Below are positions 54,596 to 63,322 of a stretch of DNA of 64,000 bases, piece after piece. Position numbers and translations under genes: made by a program. Under the pieces are notes generated by a model. It was not told the origin of the DNA. It did no database searches and worked only from the letters and a program-made list of their open reading frames with translations. Positions within the stretch are counted from its first letter, which is position 1. Each line of letters opens with the position of its first letter. This DNA comes from Dokdonella_A sp049583635 (lineage in GTDB: Bacteria; Pseudomonadota; Gammaproteobacteria; Xanthomonadales; Rhodanobacteraceae): the NCBI GenBank assembly GCA_049583635.1, contig JBAUWF010000106.1, forward strand, positions 8,939-72,938, in the 5' to 3' direction.

Positions 54596-56533
54596 TTACT
54601 TGGTGTCGTCCTTGACCTCGGTGAACTCAGCATCGACCACGTCCTCGGGCTTGGTCGATGCGCCATCCGGCGCCGCCTGCGGCCCGCTGTCCGCATTGCC
54701 GCCCGCATCCGCCGCTCCCGCCGCAGCGGCAGCGGACAACGGCTGCGAGGCTTCCTCGAGTTTCGCGGTGCGCGTCTCGATTGCGGCTTTGTCGTCGCCT
54801 TTCATGACCTTCTCGAGATCAGCGAGCGCTTCCTCGATGCGTCCGATCTGATCACCCTGCAGCTTGCCGCCATGTTCCTTGAGCGCGCTGCGCGTGCCAT
54901 GCACGAGCTGATCGGCCTTGTTGCGCGCGCCGATGAGTTCGTGGAAACGCCGGTCCTCTTCCTTGTTGGCTTCGGCGTCCGTGACCATGCGCTTGATCTC
55001 GTCCTCGGACAGGCCCGACCCGGCCTTGATCTCGATGCGCTGTTCCTTGCCGGATTTCTTGTCCTTGGCGGAAACGTGCAGGATGCCGTTCGCGTCGATG
55101 TCGAACGCGACATCGATCTGCGGCATGCCGCGTGGCGCCGATTCGATCCCGGCCAAGTCGAACTTGGCCAGCGATTTGTTGTAACGCGCCTGTTCACGCT
55201 CGCCCTGCAAGACGTGCACAGTGACCGCGGACTGGTTGTCCTCGGCGGTCGAGAACACCTGCGATGCCTTGGTCGGAATCGTCGTGTTCTTCTCGATCAG
55301 TTTGGTAAACACGCCGCCGAGCGTTTCGATGCCGAGCGACAGCGGCGTCACATCAAGCAGCAACACGTCCTTGACCGTGCCGCCCAGCACGCCGCCCTGA
55401 ATTGCGGCACCGACCGCAACCGCCTCGTCCGGGTTGACGTCCTTGCGCGGTTCCTTGCCGAAGAAATCCTTGACGGCTTCCTGCACCCTGGGCATGCGCG
55501 TCTGACCACCGACCAGAATCACGTCGTCGATATCGGCGACACGCAGGCCGGCATCGTTGAGTGCTGTGCGACAGGGTTCCATCGTGCGCTTGACCAGTTC
55601 CTCGACCAGCGATTCGAGTTTGGCGCGGGTCAGCTTGATGTTCAGATGCTTCGGACCCGACGCATCCGCCGTCACATACGGCAGATTGACCTCGGTCTGG
55701 TGCGCGGTCGAAAGCTCGATCTTCGCGCGCTCGGCGGCGTCCTTGAGGCGCTGCAGCGCGAGCGGATCGTTCTTCAGATCGACGCCTTGGTCCTTCTTGA
55801 ACTCATCGACCAGGTAATCGATCACGCGCTTGTCGAAATCCTCGCCGCCGAGGAAGGTGTCACCGTTGGTCGCGAGCACTTCGAACTGCTTCTCGCCGTC
55901 GACTTCCGCGATCTCGATGATCGACACGTCGAAGGTGCCGCCGCCCAGATCGAACACGGCGATCTTGCGATCCTTGCTGCCGGACTTGTCGAGGCCATAG
56001 GCCAACGCCGCCGCCGTCGGCTCGTTGATGATGCGCTTGACCTCGAGACCGGCAATGCGACCGGCGTCCTTGGTCGCCTGGCGCTGTGAATCGTTGAAAT
56101 AGGCTGGCACCGTGATGACGGCTTCGGTCACCGTTTCGCCCAGAAAGTCCTCAGCGGTCTTCTTCATCTTCATGAGCACTTTCGCCGAGACTTCGGGCGG
56201 TGCCATTTTCTTGCCGTCGGCTGTTTCGACCCAGGCGTCGCCATTGTCGTGCTGGATTATCTTGTAGGAAACCAGATCAATGTCCTTCTGCACCTCGGCG
56301 TCGTTGAACTTGCGTCCGATCAGACGCTTGACTGCATAGAAGGTGTTCTTTGGATTGGTCACGGCCTGGCGCTTGGCGGTGGCGCCGACCACGACCTCGT
56401 TATCCTTGAACGCGACCACGGACGGCGTGGTGCGGTCGCCTTCGGCATTCTCGATCACTCGAGCCGTGCTGCCCTCCATGACCGCCACACACGAGTTGGT
56501 GGTTCCAAGGTCGATACCGATGATTTTTCCCAT
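54596..56533 (-). CDS. dnaK: Chaperone DnaK (Hsp70)
   Basis: DnaK is the ATP-driven chaperone working with DnaJ and GrpE. The 645-residue protein starts MGKIIGIDLGTTNSC and has phosphate motif DLGGGTFDVSI, the adenosine motif VGGQTRMPRVQ, the linker VKDVLLLDVTPL and a C-terminal tail ending DDTK after an Ala/Gly-rich stretch. The ATG at 56533 fits the universal N-terminus; in-frame upstream sequence is not conserved. It lies 90 bases after grpE in the same direction. Confidence 0.98.
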   Translation of the reverse strand: MGKIIGIDLGTTNSCVAVMEGSTARVIENAEGDRTTPSVVAFKDNEVVVGATAKRQAVTNPKNTFYAVKRLIGRKFNDAEVQKDIDLVSYKIIQHDNGDAWVETADGKKMAPPEVSAKVLMKMKKTAEDFLGETVTEAVITVPAYFNDSQRQATKDAGRIAGLEVKRIINEPTAAALAYGLDKSGSKDRKIAVFDLGGGTFDVSIIEIAEVDGEKQFEVLATNGDTFLGGEDFDKRVIDYLVDEFKKDQGVDLKNDPLALQRLKDAAERAKIELSTAHQTEVNLPYVTADASGPKHLNIKLTRAKLESLVEELVKRTMEPCRTALNDAGLRVADIDDVILVGGQTRMPRVQEAVKDFFGKEPRKDVNPDEAVAVGAAIQGGVLGGTVKDVLLLDVTPLSLGIETLGGVFTKLIEKNTTIPTKASQVFSTAEDNQSAVTVHVLQGEREQARYNKSLAKFDLAGIESAPRGMPQIDVAFDIDANGILHVSAKDKKSGKEQRIEIKAGSGLSEDEIKRMVTDAEANKEEDRRFHELIGARNKADQLVHGTRSALKEHGGKLQGDQIGRIEEALADLEKVMKGDDKAAIETRTAKLEEASQPLSAAAAAGAADAGGNADSGPQAAPDGASTKPEDVVDAEFTEVKDDTK

Positions 56534-56623
56534 TGTCTTGTCTCCGCTCAATCCGAATCCGGTCGTTCCGACCACTGGCGCAAAATGTGGGGGTTGCGCT
56601 TTCCGTTTCAAGCTACGCGGTGG

Positions 56624-57169
56624 TCATTTCGCCACCGAGACCAATGCCGGACGCAACAGCCGGTCGTTGAGCACATAGCCTTTCTGCATTACCGCGATCA
56701 CGCTGCCGGATTTGTGCTCGGCGCTTTCCACCATGGTCATTGCCTGATGACGCTCTGGATCGAACGGCTCACCGATGGGATCGATGACCTTCAATCCATT
56801 GTTTTCCGCAACCCGCATGAGCTCGCGCAAGGTCAATTCCTGCCCCGATCGCAATGCCTTGGCGTCGGCACCGGTCGCGTCGAGCCCACGCTCCAGGCTG
56901 TCGCATACCGGCAGCAGATCGGCCAGCAGCTTCTCATTGGCAAAGCGACGCGCATAGTCCAGATCGCGCGCCATGCGTTTGCGCTGGTTGTCCAGCTCGG
57001 CACGCTCGCGCAAAACGACATCGCGCATCTCGGCCAGCTTGACCTCGTACTCTCCCAGCTGGCGCGACAGCGCGTCGACGTCCGTCATCACCTGATCGTC
57101 GGCGCCGGCGGCAACGCCGACATCGCTGGTCTCATGCGCATCGGACGATGCCGGATTGGTGTTTGCCAT
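56624..57169 (-). CDS. grpE: Nucleotide exchange factor GrpE
   Basis: GrpE drives ADP release from DnaK. The 181-residue protein has a flexible acidic N-terminus, the long dimerisation helix (LGEYEVKLAEMRDVVLRERAEL, RMARDLDYARRFANEKLLADLL) and the C-terminal beta domain (GSVIAVMQKGYVLNDRLLRPALVSVAK). The start is the ATG at 57169 behind GGAGG. It lies 178 bases after hrcA. Confidence 0.96.
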   Translation of the reverse strand: MANTNPASSDAHETSDVGVAAGADDQVMTDVDALSRQLGEYEVKLAEMRDVVLRERAELDNQRKRMARDLDYARRFANEKLLADLLPVCDSLERGLDATGADAKALRSGQELTLRELMRVAENNGLKVIDPIGEPFDPERHQAMTMVESAEHKSGSVIAVMQKGYVLNDRLLRPALVSVAK

Positions 57170-57347
57170 TGATGCCTCCACAGTTGAAAACCTGACCACG
57201 CCGCAGCGTGAATGCTCATTCGCGTATCGATGCCGGCAGTATGAAAGGACACCGCCCTTGCCGGGTCCAACACATCGCCCGCAGCACGCCGAACCGAAAG
57301 CGGTTCGCGGCCGCCGCACCACACCCCAGCGCAGCAATGGGGGTCGG

Positions 57348-58388
57348 CTAGGCGCGGTTCAAGGCAAGCGAAATGATCTGGGCGGTCGCCTGCACCACCG
57401 GGATGACCTTTTCGTAGGCCATGCGGGTCGGACCAATCACACCGAGCACTCCGAGCGCATGATCCCCGGCACCGTAGGACGCGGTAATCAACGAGCAGCC
57501 GTCGAGCGCCGGAAATCCGGACTCCTCGCCGATAAACAGGCGCACGCCTTCGGCAAGCGCGCAGCGATCGAGCAGCGCCAGCAGATCTCGCTTGCGTTGG
57601 AACGCGTCGAACAGATCACGCAGCCGATCCATGTCGGCAAGCTCGTGCACCGCCATCAGGTTGGTCTGTCCGGCCACCAGCATGTCGTCATCCGGCGCGG
57701 CCTCGAATGCCCGCTGCGCCACTTCGACAGCCATGGCCAGCAGACGATTCAGCCGCAGACTTTCATCGCGCATCTCGCGCAGCAGGCGCCTGCGGATCTC
57801 GTCCAGCCGCAAACCGGCAAAATGCTCATTCAGATAATTGGCGATCTGCTCGAGTTCGCCGGCCGTGTACGCACGCTGTGTCGCGATGACGCGGTTCTGT
57901 ACCTGATCATCGGTGAACACCAGAATCACCAGCAGCCGATTGCCGTCCAGCGCGACGAAATCGATATGGCGGAACGGCAGTTCCTCGCGTTTGGGCACGC
58001 TGACCACACCGACAAAATGGGTCATCTCGGACAGCAGCGAACTGGCGCTGCTCAACAGTTCCGGCGTCCCCGCGTCGGCCGGTAGTTCACGGCGCAATTG
58101 TTCGATCTGGATGTCCTTGAGCGGTTGCAGCTCAAGCAGGCTGTCGACGAATACCCGGTAACCCTGTGCGGTCGGCACGCGCCCCGCGGAGGTATGCGGT
58201 GCGGAGACCAGCCCCAATTCCTCGAGATCGGCCATGATGTTGCGGATGGTCGCCGGGCTTACTTCAAGTCCGGAGGAACGCGCCAGCGTGCGCGAGCCGA
58301 CCGGCTGACCTTCCGCGATGTAGCGCGCAATCAACGATCGCAGCAGCTGCCGCGCACGCGCATCAAGACCAGTTCCGGATCGGGTCAT
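57348..58388 (-). CDS. hrcA: Heat-inducible transcription repressor HrcA
   Basis: HrcA is the CIRCE-binding repressor of class I heat-shock genes. The 346-residue protein has an N-terminal winged helix (QPVGSRTLARSSGLEVSPATIRNIM), the conserved GLVSAPHTSAGRVPTAQGYR, and a GAF-like C-terminal domain with GVLGVIGPTRMAYEKVIPVV. It is first in the leftward hrcA-grpE-dnaK series and divergent from recN. By eye I find no CIRCE element (TTAGCACTC-N9-GAGTGCTAA) upstream of hrcA, grpE or dnaK, so its target may lie elsewhere, for example at groESL. Confidence 0.96.
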   Translation of the reverse strand: MTRSGTGLDARARQLLRSLIARYIAEGQPVGSRTLARSSGLEVSPATIRNIMADLEELGLVSAPHTSAGRVPTAQGYRVFVDSLLELQPLKDIQIEQLRRELPADAGTPELLSSASSLLSEMTHFVGVVSVPKREELPFRHIDFVALDGNRLLVILVFTDDQVQNRVIATQRAYTAGELEQIANYLNEHFAGLRLDEIRRRLLREMRDESLRLNRLLAMAVEVAQRAFEAAPDDDMLVAGQTNLMAVHELADMDRLRDLFDAFQRKRDLLALLDRCALAEGVRLFIGEESGFPALDGCSLITASYGAGDHALGVLGVIGPTRMAYEKVIPVVQATAQIISLALNRA

Positions 58389-58605
58389 GCAGAATTTCCG
58401 GGGCGAATCAACGCCAAGTTATGGTGGACGCTAGCAAGCGCCCTTGAATCAATCAATAGCAGATGCGTGCGGACGCATGCCGGAGACGTCGATCCGGGAA
58501 GTCCGCGACGGGCTGCCCAACCCCGTGATGGGGTCGCCGCGCATACAATCAACGTCTTCTGTTACCTTCGCGCCAGGCTGGGCGCGCAAAGCGTGCACGA
58601 GTGCA

Positions 58606-60282
58606 ATGCTGGAATCTCTCTACGTCAAGGATTTCGCAATCGTCGGGAAAGCCGAGATCGGGTTCGGACCAGGCCTGACCGTGGTAAGCGGCGAAACCGG
58701 CGCCGGCAAATCGCTGCTGGTGGACGCACTGCTGCTGCTCGCAGGCGCACGCGGCGACGCCGGTCTGGTGCGTCATGGCAACGAACGTGCCGAGTTGTCG
58801 GCCGTTTTCGATATTTCCGCACGCGCGGATCTGCACGCCTGGCTGGCAGACAACTCGTTGGAGGATACTGAACAAGGCTGTCATCTGCGCCGCGTGATCC
58901 GAGCCGAAGGCAACTCGCGAGCATGGATCAATGGCCGGCCCGTCACCCTGACGCAGATGAAGGCGCTCGGGGAACGCCTGATCGAAGTGCACGGACAAAG
59001 CGAACATCAGGCGCTGCTCGATCGCGCGCAGCAACTCGCGCTGCTCGACGCATTCGCCGGCAACGCCGCGACATTGGCCGAGATCGCGAGCATCGTGCGC
59101 GCCTGGCGCCTCAGCGGATCCATGATTGACGAGTTGTCGCGGGGGCACGATCGCAGCGAACGCATCGCCTGGCTGGTGCATCAGCTCGACGAACTCGATC
59201 GTCACGCGCTCGATCCGGCCGAACTCGAAGCCATTGACGCCGAGCATCGCCGTCTCGCAAACGCAGGCCAGTTGTTGCAGGGTTGCGCTGCTGCGGCCGA
59301 GCTCATCGACGGCGACGGTGAATGGACTTTGCTGCGTCTGCTGGTGCGCGCACAGGCCGAATTCGGACGTCTCAGTGCACTTGACGGGCGTCTTGGAGTC
59401 GCCCGGGAATTGCTCGACAACGCCCAGATCCAAGTTGCCGAGGCGAATGCCGCCCTGGCGCGATACCAGAGCGGACTCGATCTCGACCCGGATCGTCTGG
59501 CCGAGATCGACAATCAACTGGCGAGATTGCACGATCTCGCACGCAAGCACCGCGTACCGATGGCGGAACTCAAGAATTTCGCCGATGGCTTGCGCGATGA
59601 ACTCGACGCGCTGCGTGGCGCCGGCGCCAACGTCGCACAACTTGAGGCCGAGCGCGCACGACTGCGCACCGCCTATGTCGCCGTCGCGAAAACCCTCAGC
59701 GAATCACGTGTGGCGGCGGCGGCAAGACTCGGCCGCGAAGTCACCGCCCTGATGGGCGAACTCGGCATGGCAGGCGGTCGCTTCGAAGTCCGCATCGATG
59801 CGCGCGAACGCGACGAACCCAACGAGCGCGGCGCCGAACGCTGCGAGTTCCTGGTCAGTGCAAACCCCGGGCAACCGCCGGGCGCGTTGCGCAAGGTGGC
59901 CTCCGGCGGCGAGTTGTCGCGCATCAGTCTGGCAATCGAGGTCGCCGCACTGGATCTCGATGCGGTTGCCACCATGGTGTTCGACGAAGTGGATGCCGGC
60001 ATCGGTGGCGCAGTCGCCGAGGTGGTCGGCCAGAAATTGCGGCGCCTCGGCAGCAAACGCCAGGTCTTGTGCGTGACGCACCTCGCGCAAGTGGCCGCAC
60101 AGGGCCATCGACACCTGCGTGTCGGCAAGTCCAGCAGCGAAGGTGTGACGGACATCCGAGTCGACGCCCTGGACAAACCCGCTCGCCGCGACGAGATCGC
60201 GCGCATGCTCGGCGGAGTCGACATCACGCGCGAAACACGTGCACACGCGAGACAGATGCTAGACCGCGCACAGCAATCCTGA
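58606..60282 (+). CDS. recN: DNA repair protein RecN
   Basis: RecN is an SMC-like ATPase that helps join ends in double-strand-break repair. The 558-residue protein has Walker A GETGAGKSLLVDALLLL near residue 30, a long coiled-coil centre (residues 150-370), the signature VASGGELSRISLAIE and Walker B VFDEVDAGIGGAVAE. The ATG at 58606 (MLESLYVKDF) is the standard start. No obvious LexA box was seen in the 217-base gap to hrcA. An inverted-repeat element follows 36 bases after its stop. Confidence 0.96.
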   Translation: MLESLYVKDFAIVGKAEIGFGPGLTVVSGETGAGKSLLVDALLLLAGARGDAGLVRHGNERAELSAVFDISARADLHAWLADNSLEDTEQGCHLRRVIRAEGNSRAWINGRPVTLTQMKALGERLIEVHGQSEHQALLDRAQQLALLDAFAGNAATLAEIASIVRAWRLSGSMIDELSRGHDRSERIAWLVHQLDELDRHALDPAELEAIDAEHRRLANAGQLLQGCAAAAELIDGDGEWTLLRLLVRAQAEFGRLSALDGRLGVARELLDNAQIQVAEANAALARYQSGLDLDPDRLAEIDNQLARLHDLARKHRVPMAELKNFADGLRDELDALRGAGANVAQLEAERARLRTAYVAVAKTLSESRVAAAARLGREVTALMGELGMAGGRFEVRIDARERDEPNERGAERCEFLVSANPGQPPGALRKVASGGELSRISLAIEVAALDLDAVATMVFDEVDAGIGGAVAEVVGQKLRRLGSKRQVLCVTHLAQVAAQGHRHLRVGKSSSEGVTDIRVDALDKPARRDEIARMLGGVDITRETRAHARQMLDRAQQS

Positions 60283-60317
60283 GGGTTCGGGAACGTGGCG
60301 CTTGTCCCTGCCTGGAT

Positions 60318-60445
60318 CGTAGGATGGGTGGAGCGCAGCGATACCCATCGTGCCCGATCTGGAGTCAAACGAGATCGTCGAGTACTCCGGCTTGATGGGT
60401 ATCGCTGCGCTCAATCCTACGCAACTGCGCTCAACCCATCCTACG
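60318..60445. repeat. Dispersed inverted-repeat element downstream of recN
   Basis: A 32-base unit at 60318-60349 (CGTAGGATGGGTGGAGCGCA followed by GCGATACCCATC) is repeated in inverted form at 60394-60421, missing four internal bases. A third, partial inverted copy lies at 60426-60445 (TGCGCTCAACCCATCCTACG). The first two arms enclose 44 bases. The core TAGGATGGGTxGAGCGCAGCGAxACCCATC is a repeat type found scattered in many proteobacterial genomes. It may act as a bidirectional transcript end between recN and fur. Confidence 0.85.
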
Positions 60446-60469
60446 CGAGGCCGTCTCCGTACTTGCGGT

Positions 60470-60877
60470 CTATCTCTTGCGCTTGGCCCGGACGTACAAC
60501 ACCAGGCTGTGGTCCTCGATGTCGTAACCGTGCTTGTCGGCAACCTCGCGCTGCAGACGTTCGATGTCCTCGTTGCTGAATTCGATGACCTTGCCGGTAT
60601 CGATATCGACCATGTGATCGTGGTGTTTGCCGCGGTCAAGTTCATACACTGCCTGCCCGCCCTCGAAATTGTGCTTGAGTACAAGCCCGGCGGTTTCGAA
60701 CTGGGTCAGCACGCGATAAACAGTGGCAAGGCCGATATCATCCTGATGATCGAGCAAGCGACGGTAGATGTCCTCGGCGCTCAAGTGCTTGCCATCGAAA
60801 GCCTCGAGTATCTCGAGAATACGCATGCGCGGATGGGTAACCTTGAGCCCGGCCTTGCGCAGTTCGGTCGTTTCCAT
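60470..60877 (-). CDS. fur: Ferric uptake regulator Fur
   Basis: Fur is the iron-responsive repressor. The 135-residue protein has a winged helix (GLATVYRVLTQFETAGLV) and the metal motif H85-H-D-H88 (GKHHDHMVDID). The first CxxC pair present in E. coli Fur (LDCGKV context) is replaced by IDTGKV, as in Pseudomonas-type Fur, so a structural zinc at that site is not expected. The start is the ATG at 60877. It is divergent from bamE, with a probable shared promoter region (TGATACACT, minus strand, near 60955). Confidence 0.96.
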   Translation of the reverse strand: METTELRKAGLKVTHPRMRILEILEAFDGKHLSAEDIYRRLLDHQDDIGLATVYRVLTQFETAGLVLKHNFEGGQAVYELDRGKHHDHMVDIDTGKVIEFSNEDIERLQREVADKHGYDIEDHSLVLYVRAKRKR

Positions 60878-60995
60878 TGTCGGCTCCTGGTGTCCCGTTC
60901 CGGAAATCTCTTGCCGAAACGTCGGCGCCACTGCGGGAAGAGAACGCCCGCTAGTGTATCATTCGGCTCCCCTTCGGACCCCGGATTCACCACGC

Positions 60996-61418
60996 ATGCG
61001 CTTTTGCCGTCTCGCTCTCGTCACACTGATTCCATTGGGCATGACCGCGCTGAGCGGCTGCGCTGTGCTCTACAAACTTGACGTGCAGCAGGGCAACCTG
61101 TTCGACAAGGCCACGGTCGATTCGCTCAAGCCCGGCATGACCAAGCGCCAGGTGACGCTGATCATGGGTTCTCCGTCGATCGTGAGTCCGTTCGACCAGA
61201 ACCGCTGGGATTACGTATCGACCATCCGTCGCGGTCGCAACAAGATGGAATCAAAAGATCTGACGCTGTATTTCAAGGACGACGCGCTGGCCAAAATCGA
61301 AGGTGATTATTTTCCGGTCGATCCGGACCAGTTGATCAAGGATGCGCGCAAGTACAAGCGCGAGTATCCGGACGAAAAGCGTCCGGACGAAAAGAAGAAA
61401 CAGCACCAGGGCGGCTGA
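60996..61418 (+). CDS. bamE: Outer-membrane assembly lipoprotein BamE
   Basis: BamE is a small lipoprotein of the BAM complex that inserts outer-membrane proteins. The 140-residue precursor has a signal with lipobox LSGC (cysteine C22). The SmpA/OmlA domain contains LKPGMTKRQVTLIMGSPSIV. A charged tail is rich in Lys, Glu, Asp and Pro. The ATG at 60996 starts the signal. The OmlA-Fur divergent arrangement is conserved in Xanthomonas and Pseudomonas. Confidence 0.95.
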   Translation: MRFCRLALVTLIPLGMTALSGCAVLYKLDVQQGNLFDKATVDSLKPGMTKRQVTLIMGSPSIVSPFDQNRWDYVSTIRRGRNKMESKDLTLYFKDDALAKIEGDYFPVDPDQLIKDARKYKREYPDEKRPDEKKKQHQGG

Positions 61419-61497
61419 CGTATCGCCGCGTGCGTTGCAGCGATCGCGCCGTAACCGGGTACTGAAAAAGGGACCGTTTCGGGAACCCCGTACGCGG

Positions 61498-61797
61498 CTA
61501 CTTGCGGTTGCGCGCCCGCGCGCGGCGAGCGTCCTTGGGATCGATCGTGAGCGGGCGATACAGCTCCACGCGATCGCCATCCCGAAGCACCGACTCAAGC
61601 TTTGCCGGTTTCGACCAGATGCCGATCGTCAATCCGGCGCGTGCGCTGCCGAGCACGTTCTCGACCCCTGATGCCGCCAGCGCCTGTGCCACCGTCGCGC
61701 TTGCGGGAAGTTCGATCCGACGCAAGAACTGGCGCCCCGGTTCAGCGTAGGCAACCTCCACATGAATGCGATCGCCGGCGACATTGTCAACCGTCAT
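61498..61797 (-). CDS. rnfH: RnfH-family protein
   Basis: The 99-residue ubiquitin-like (beta-grasp) protein is of the RnfH/UPF0125 family. It has VEVAYAEPGRQFLRRIELP, GIWSKPAKLESVLRDGDRVELYRPL and a basic tail. The ATG at 61797 is inside the end of ratA (11-base overlap), the usual ratA-rnfH pair. Its role is unknown; the pair was proposed as a toxin-antitoxin system by association, without firm proof for RnfH. Confidence 0.92.
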   Translation of the reverse strand: MTVDNVAGDRIHVEVAYAEPGRQFLRRIELPASATVAQALAASGVENVLGSARAGLTIGIWSKPAKLESVLRDGDRVELYRPLTIDPKDARRARARNRK

Positions 61798-62233
61798 GCG
61801 CTCCACCGTGAACACGTCGGGCGACGCGACAGAAATCGTCGACCAATCGATTGGCCAGACTATGGAAGCCAAGGCGCAAGACCATACCGGTCAAACGACC
61901 CGAGTACTCGAAATCGAGCTGGAGAGCGATGCGGCAGCCGTCTTCACCAAGCGCTTTGAATGTCCACTCGCCGTGCAGGCTGCGTAACGGGCCTTCGACC
62001 AGATCGAGCTGCAGGCGCGCGGGTGGCGTCATGGTGTTACGCGTCGTGAAACCCTGCACAATCCCGCCGATGCGCAAATCCAGACGCGCGGTCAGGCTGT
62101 CACCCTCGCGCCCAAGTACCTTGGCATCCGCGCACCAGCTGAAGTGGCTCGGGTATGCTTCGACATCGTTGACGAGATCGAACATCTGTTCTGGCGTATG
62201 GCGCACAACGGCGCTGCGGCGGATCTGGATCAC
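61787..62233 (-). CDS. ratA: RatA-family START/Coq10 domain protein
   Basis: The 148-residue START-like protein belongs to the RatA/Coq10 family. E. coli RatA is reported to inhibit 70S assembly, while relatives bind ubiquinone. The core is EQMFDLVNDVEAYPSHFSWC, with GIVQGFTTRNTM and WTFKALGEDGCRI. The start is GTG at 62233 (VIQIRRSAVV). It is divergent from smpB, a conserved neighbourhood, and overlaps rnfH. Confidence 0.93.
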   Translation of the reverse strand: MIQIRRSAVVRHTPEQMFDLVNDVEAYPSHFSWCADAKVLGREGDSLTARLDLRIGGIVQGFTTRNTMTPPARLQLDLVEGPLRSLHGEWTFKALGEDGCRIALQLDFEYSGRLTGMVLRLGFHSLANRLVDDFCRVARRVHGGAHDG

Positions 62234-62322
62234 AACATTCCCGACCGATAATTTGCGATGACCAGGCTGCCGGTACCGGCGGTCCCGATCGGCAACGGCA
62301 TTCCCAATCCCGATAAGGCCAT

Positions 62323-62814
62323 ATGAGCAAACAGCAAGGCAAGGACAAGCGAGGCTCGGGCACGATCGCGTTGAACAAGCGCGCGCGCCATGAATACCAT
62401 ATCGATGAGCGTTTCGAGGCCGGCATTGCCCTGCTCGGTTGGGAAGTCAAGAGCCTGCGCGCCGGTCGCGTCAATCTGAGCGAGGCTTATGCAGTCATCA
62501 AGTCCGGCGAGATCTTCCTGTTCGGCGCCTCGTTCCCGCCGTTGCTGTCGGCCTCGACCCACGTCGTCGCCGAAGACCGGCGCACGCGCAAGCTGCTGCT
62601 GCACCGCGAGCAGATCGACCGCCTGATCGGCGCGGTCGAGCGCAAGGGCTTTACCCTGGTGCCGCTCGCAATGTACTGGAAGGCGAACCGCGCCAAGGTC
62701 GAAATCGGGCTTGCGCGCGGCAAGCAGACCCACGACAAGCGCGATGCGGAAAAGGAACGTGACTGGAATCGTGAAAAGCAGCGCACGCTGCGCGCCAAGA
62801 ATCCGGTGGCTTGA
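62323..62814 (+). CDS. smpB: SsrA-binding protein SmpB
   Basis: SmpB carries tmRNA to stalled ribosomes. The 163-residue protein has an OB fold (RARHEYHIDERFEAGIALLGWEVKSL start, KLLLHREQIDRLIG) and a basic C-terminal tail (KRDAEKERDWNREKQRTLR) that reads the empty mRNA channel. The ATG follows GATAAGGCC. The partner RNA gene ssrA starts 43 bases downstream on the same strand. Confidence 0.97.
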   Translation: MSKQQGKDKRGSGTIALNKRARHEYHIDERFEAGIALLGWEVKSLRAGRVNLSEAYAVIKSGEIFLFGASFPPLLSASTHVVAEDRRTRKLLLHREQIDRLIGAVERKGFTLVPLAMYWKANRAKVEIGLARGKQTHDKRDAEKERDWNREKQRTLRAKNPVA

Positions 62815-62857
62815 GCGCTTGTATTCCATGCCTCGCGCCACCATCATTCCCTTCCCC

Positions 62858-63213
62858 GGGGGCGACATGGCTTCGACGGGGGTTGCGCAATCACTTGGAG
62901 CATGCCGAGGGGGTCGCTTTCCTCGTTAAACCAGCGGCAAAAAACTCAGACGCCAACGACGACGTCTACGCTCTGGCCGCTTAAGGCCTAAGCCCCGAAC
63001 CGACATGTGTCCGTGCTAGTCGGTGTAGGGTCACTATCACGGAATCGCTTCCGGTTGCCGCTTGTCGGCCGGCGGTCAACCCAAAACAAGCTGGTTCTGC
63101 GGTGTGCCTTGCACGCCGTGTTGCCGCAGGACGAGACCAAACGGCGCGCTAAGCATGTAGCGCCGAGGATGTAGCACCTTCGGACGGGGGTTCGATTCCC
63201 CCCGCCTCCACCA
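62858..63213 (+). ncRNA. ssrA: Transfer-messenger RNA (tmRNA)
   Basis: The 356-base one-piece tmRNA rescues stalled ribosomes. The 5' end GGGGGCGACATGGCTTCGAC and 3' end CGCCTCCACCA form the acceptor stem of the tRNA-like domain, and the T-arm is GGGGGTTCGATTCCCCC. The resume codon is GCC at 62952, giving the tag ANDDVYALAA and a TAA at 62982-62984. The GACGCC context mirrors the E. coli AGUC-GCA entry site. Pseudoknot segments follow to about 63130, and GTAGCGCCGAGGATGTAGCA is the conserved 3' region. The tag ends in ALAA, as needed for ClpXP and ClpAP. Confidence 0.97.
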
Positions 63214-63240
63214 TTTCACCGTCCGATGCAGTCCAATACA

Positions 63241-63279
63241 GGCCGGAATCCCGAGTAGCAAAGGGTTCCGGCCTTTTTC
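63241..63279 (+). terminator. Intrinsic terminator after ssrA
   Basis: GGCCGGAATCCC (63241-63252) pairs with GGGTTCCGGCC (63263-63273) with one bulged base and a 10-base loop, followed by TTTTTCTT. It lies 28 bases after tmRNA and is a strong Rho-independent terminator for ssrA. Confidence 0.88.
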
Positions 63280-63322
63280 TTGTCTCAAATCCAGCCGACC
63301 CCGCCGCCCGACGAAAGAAACG

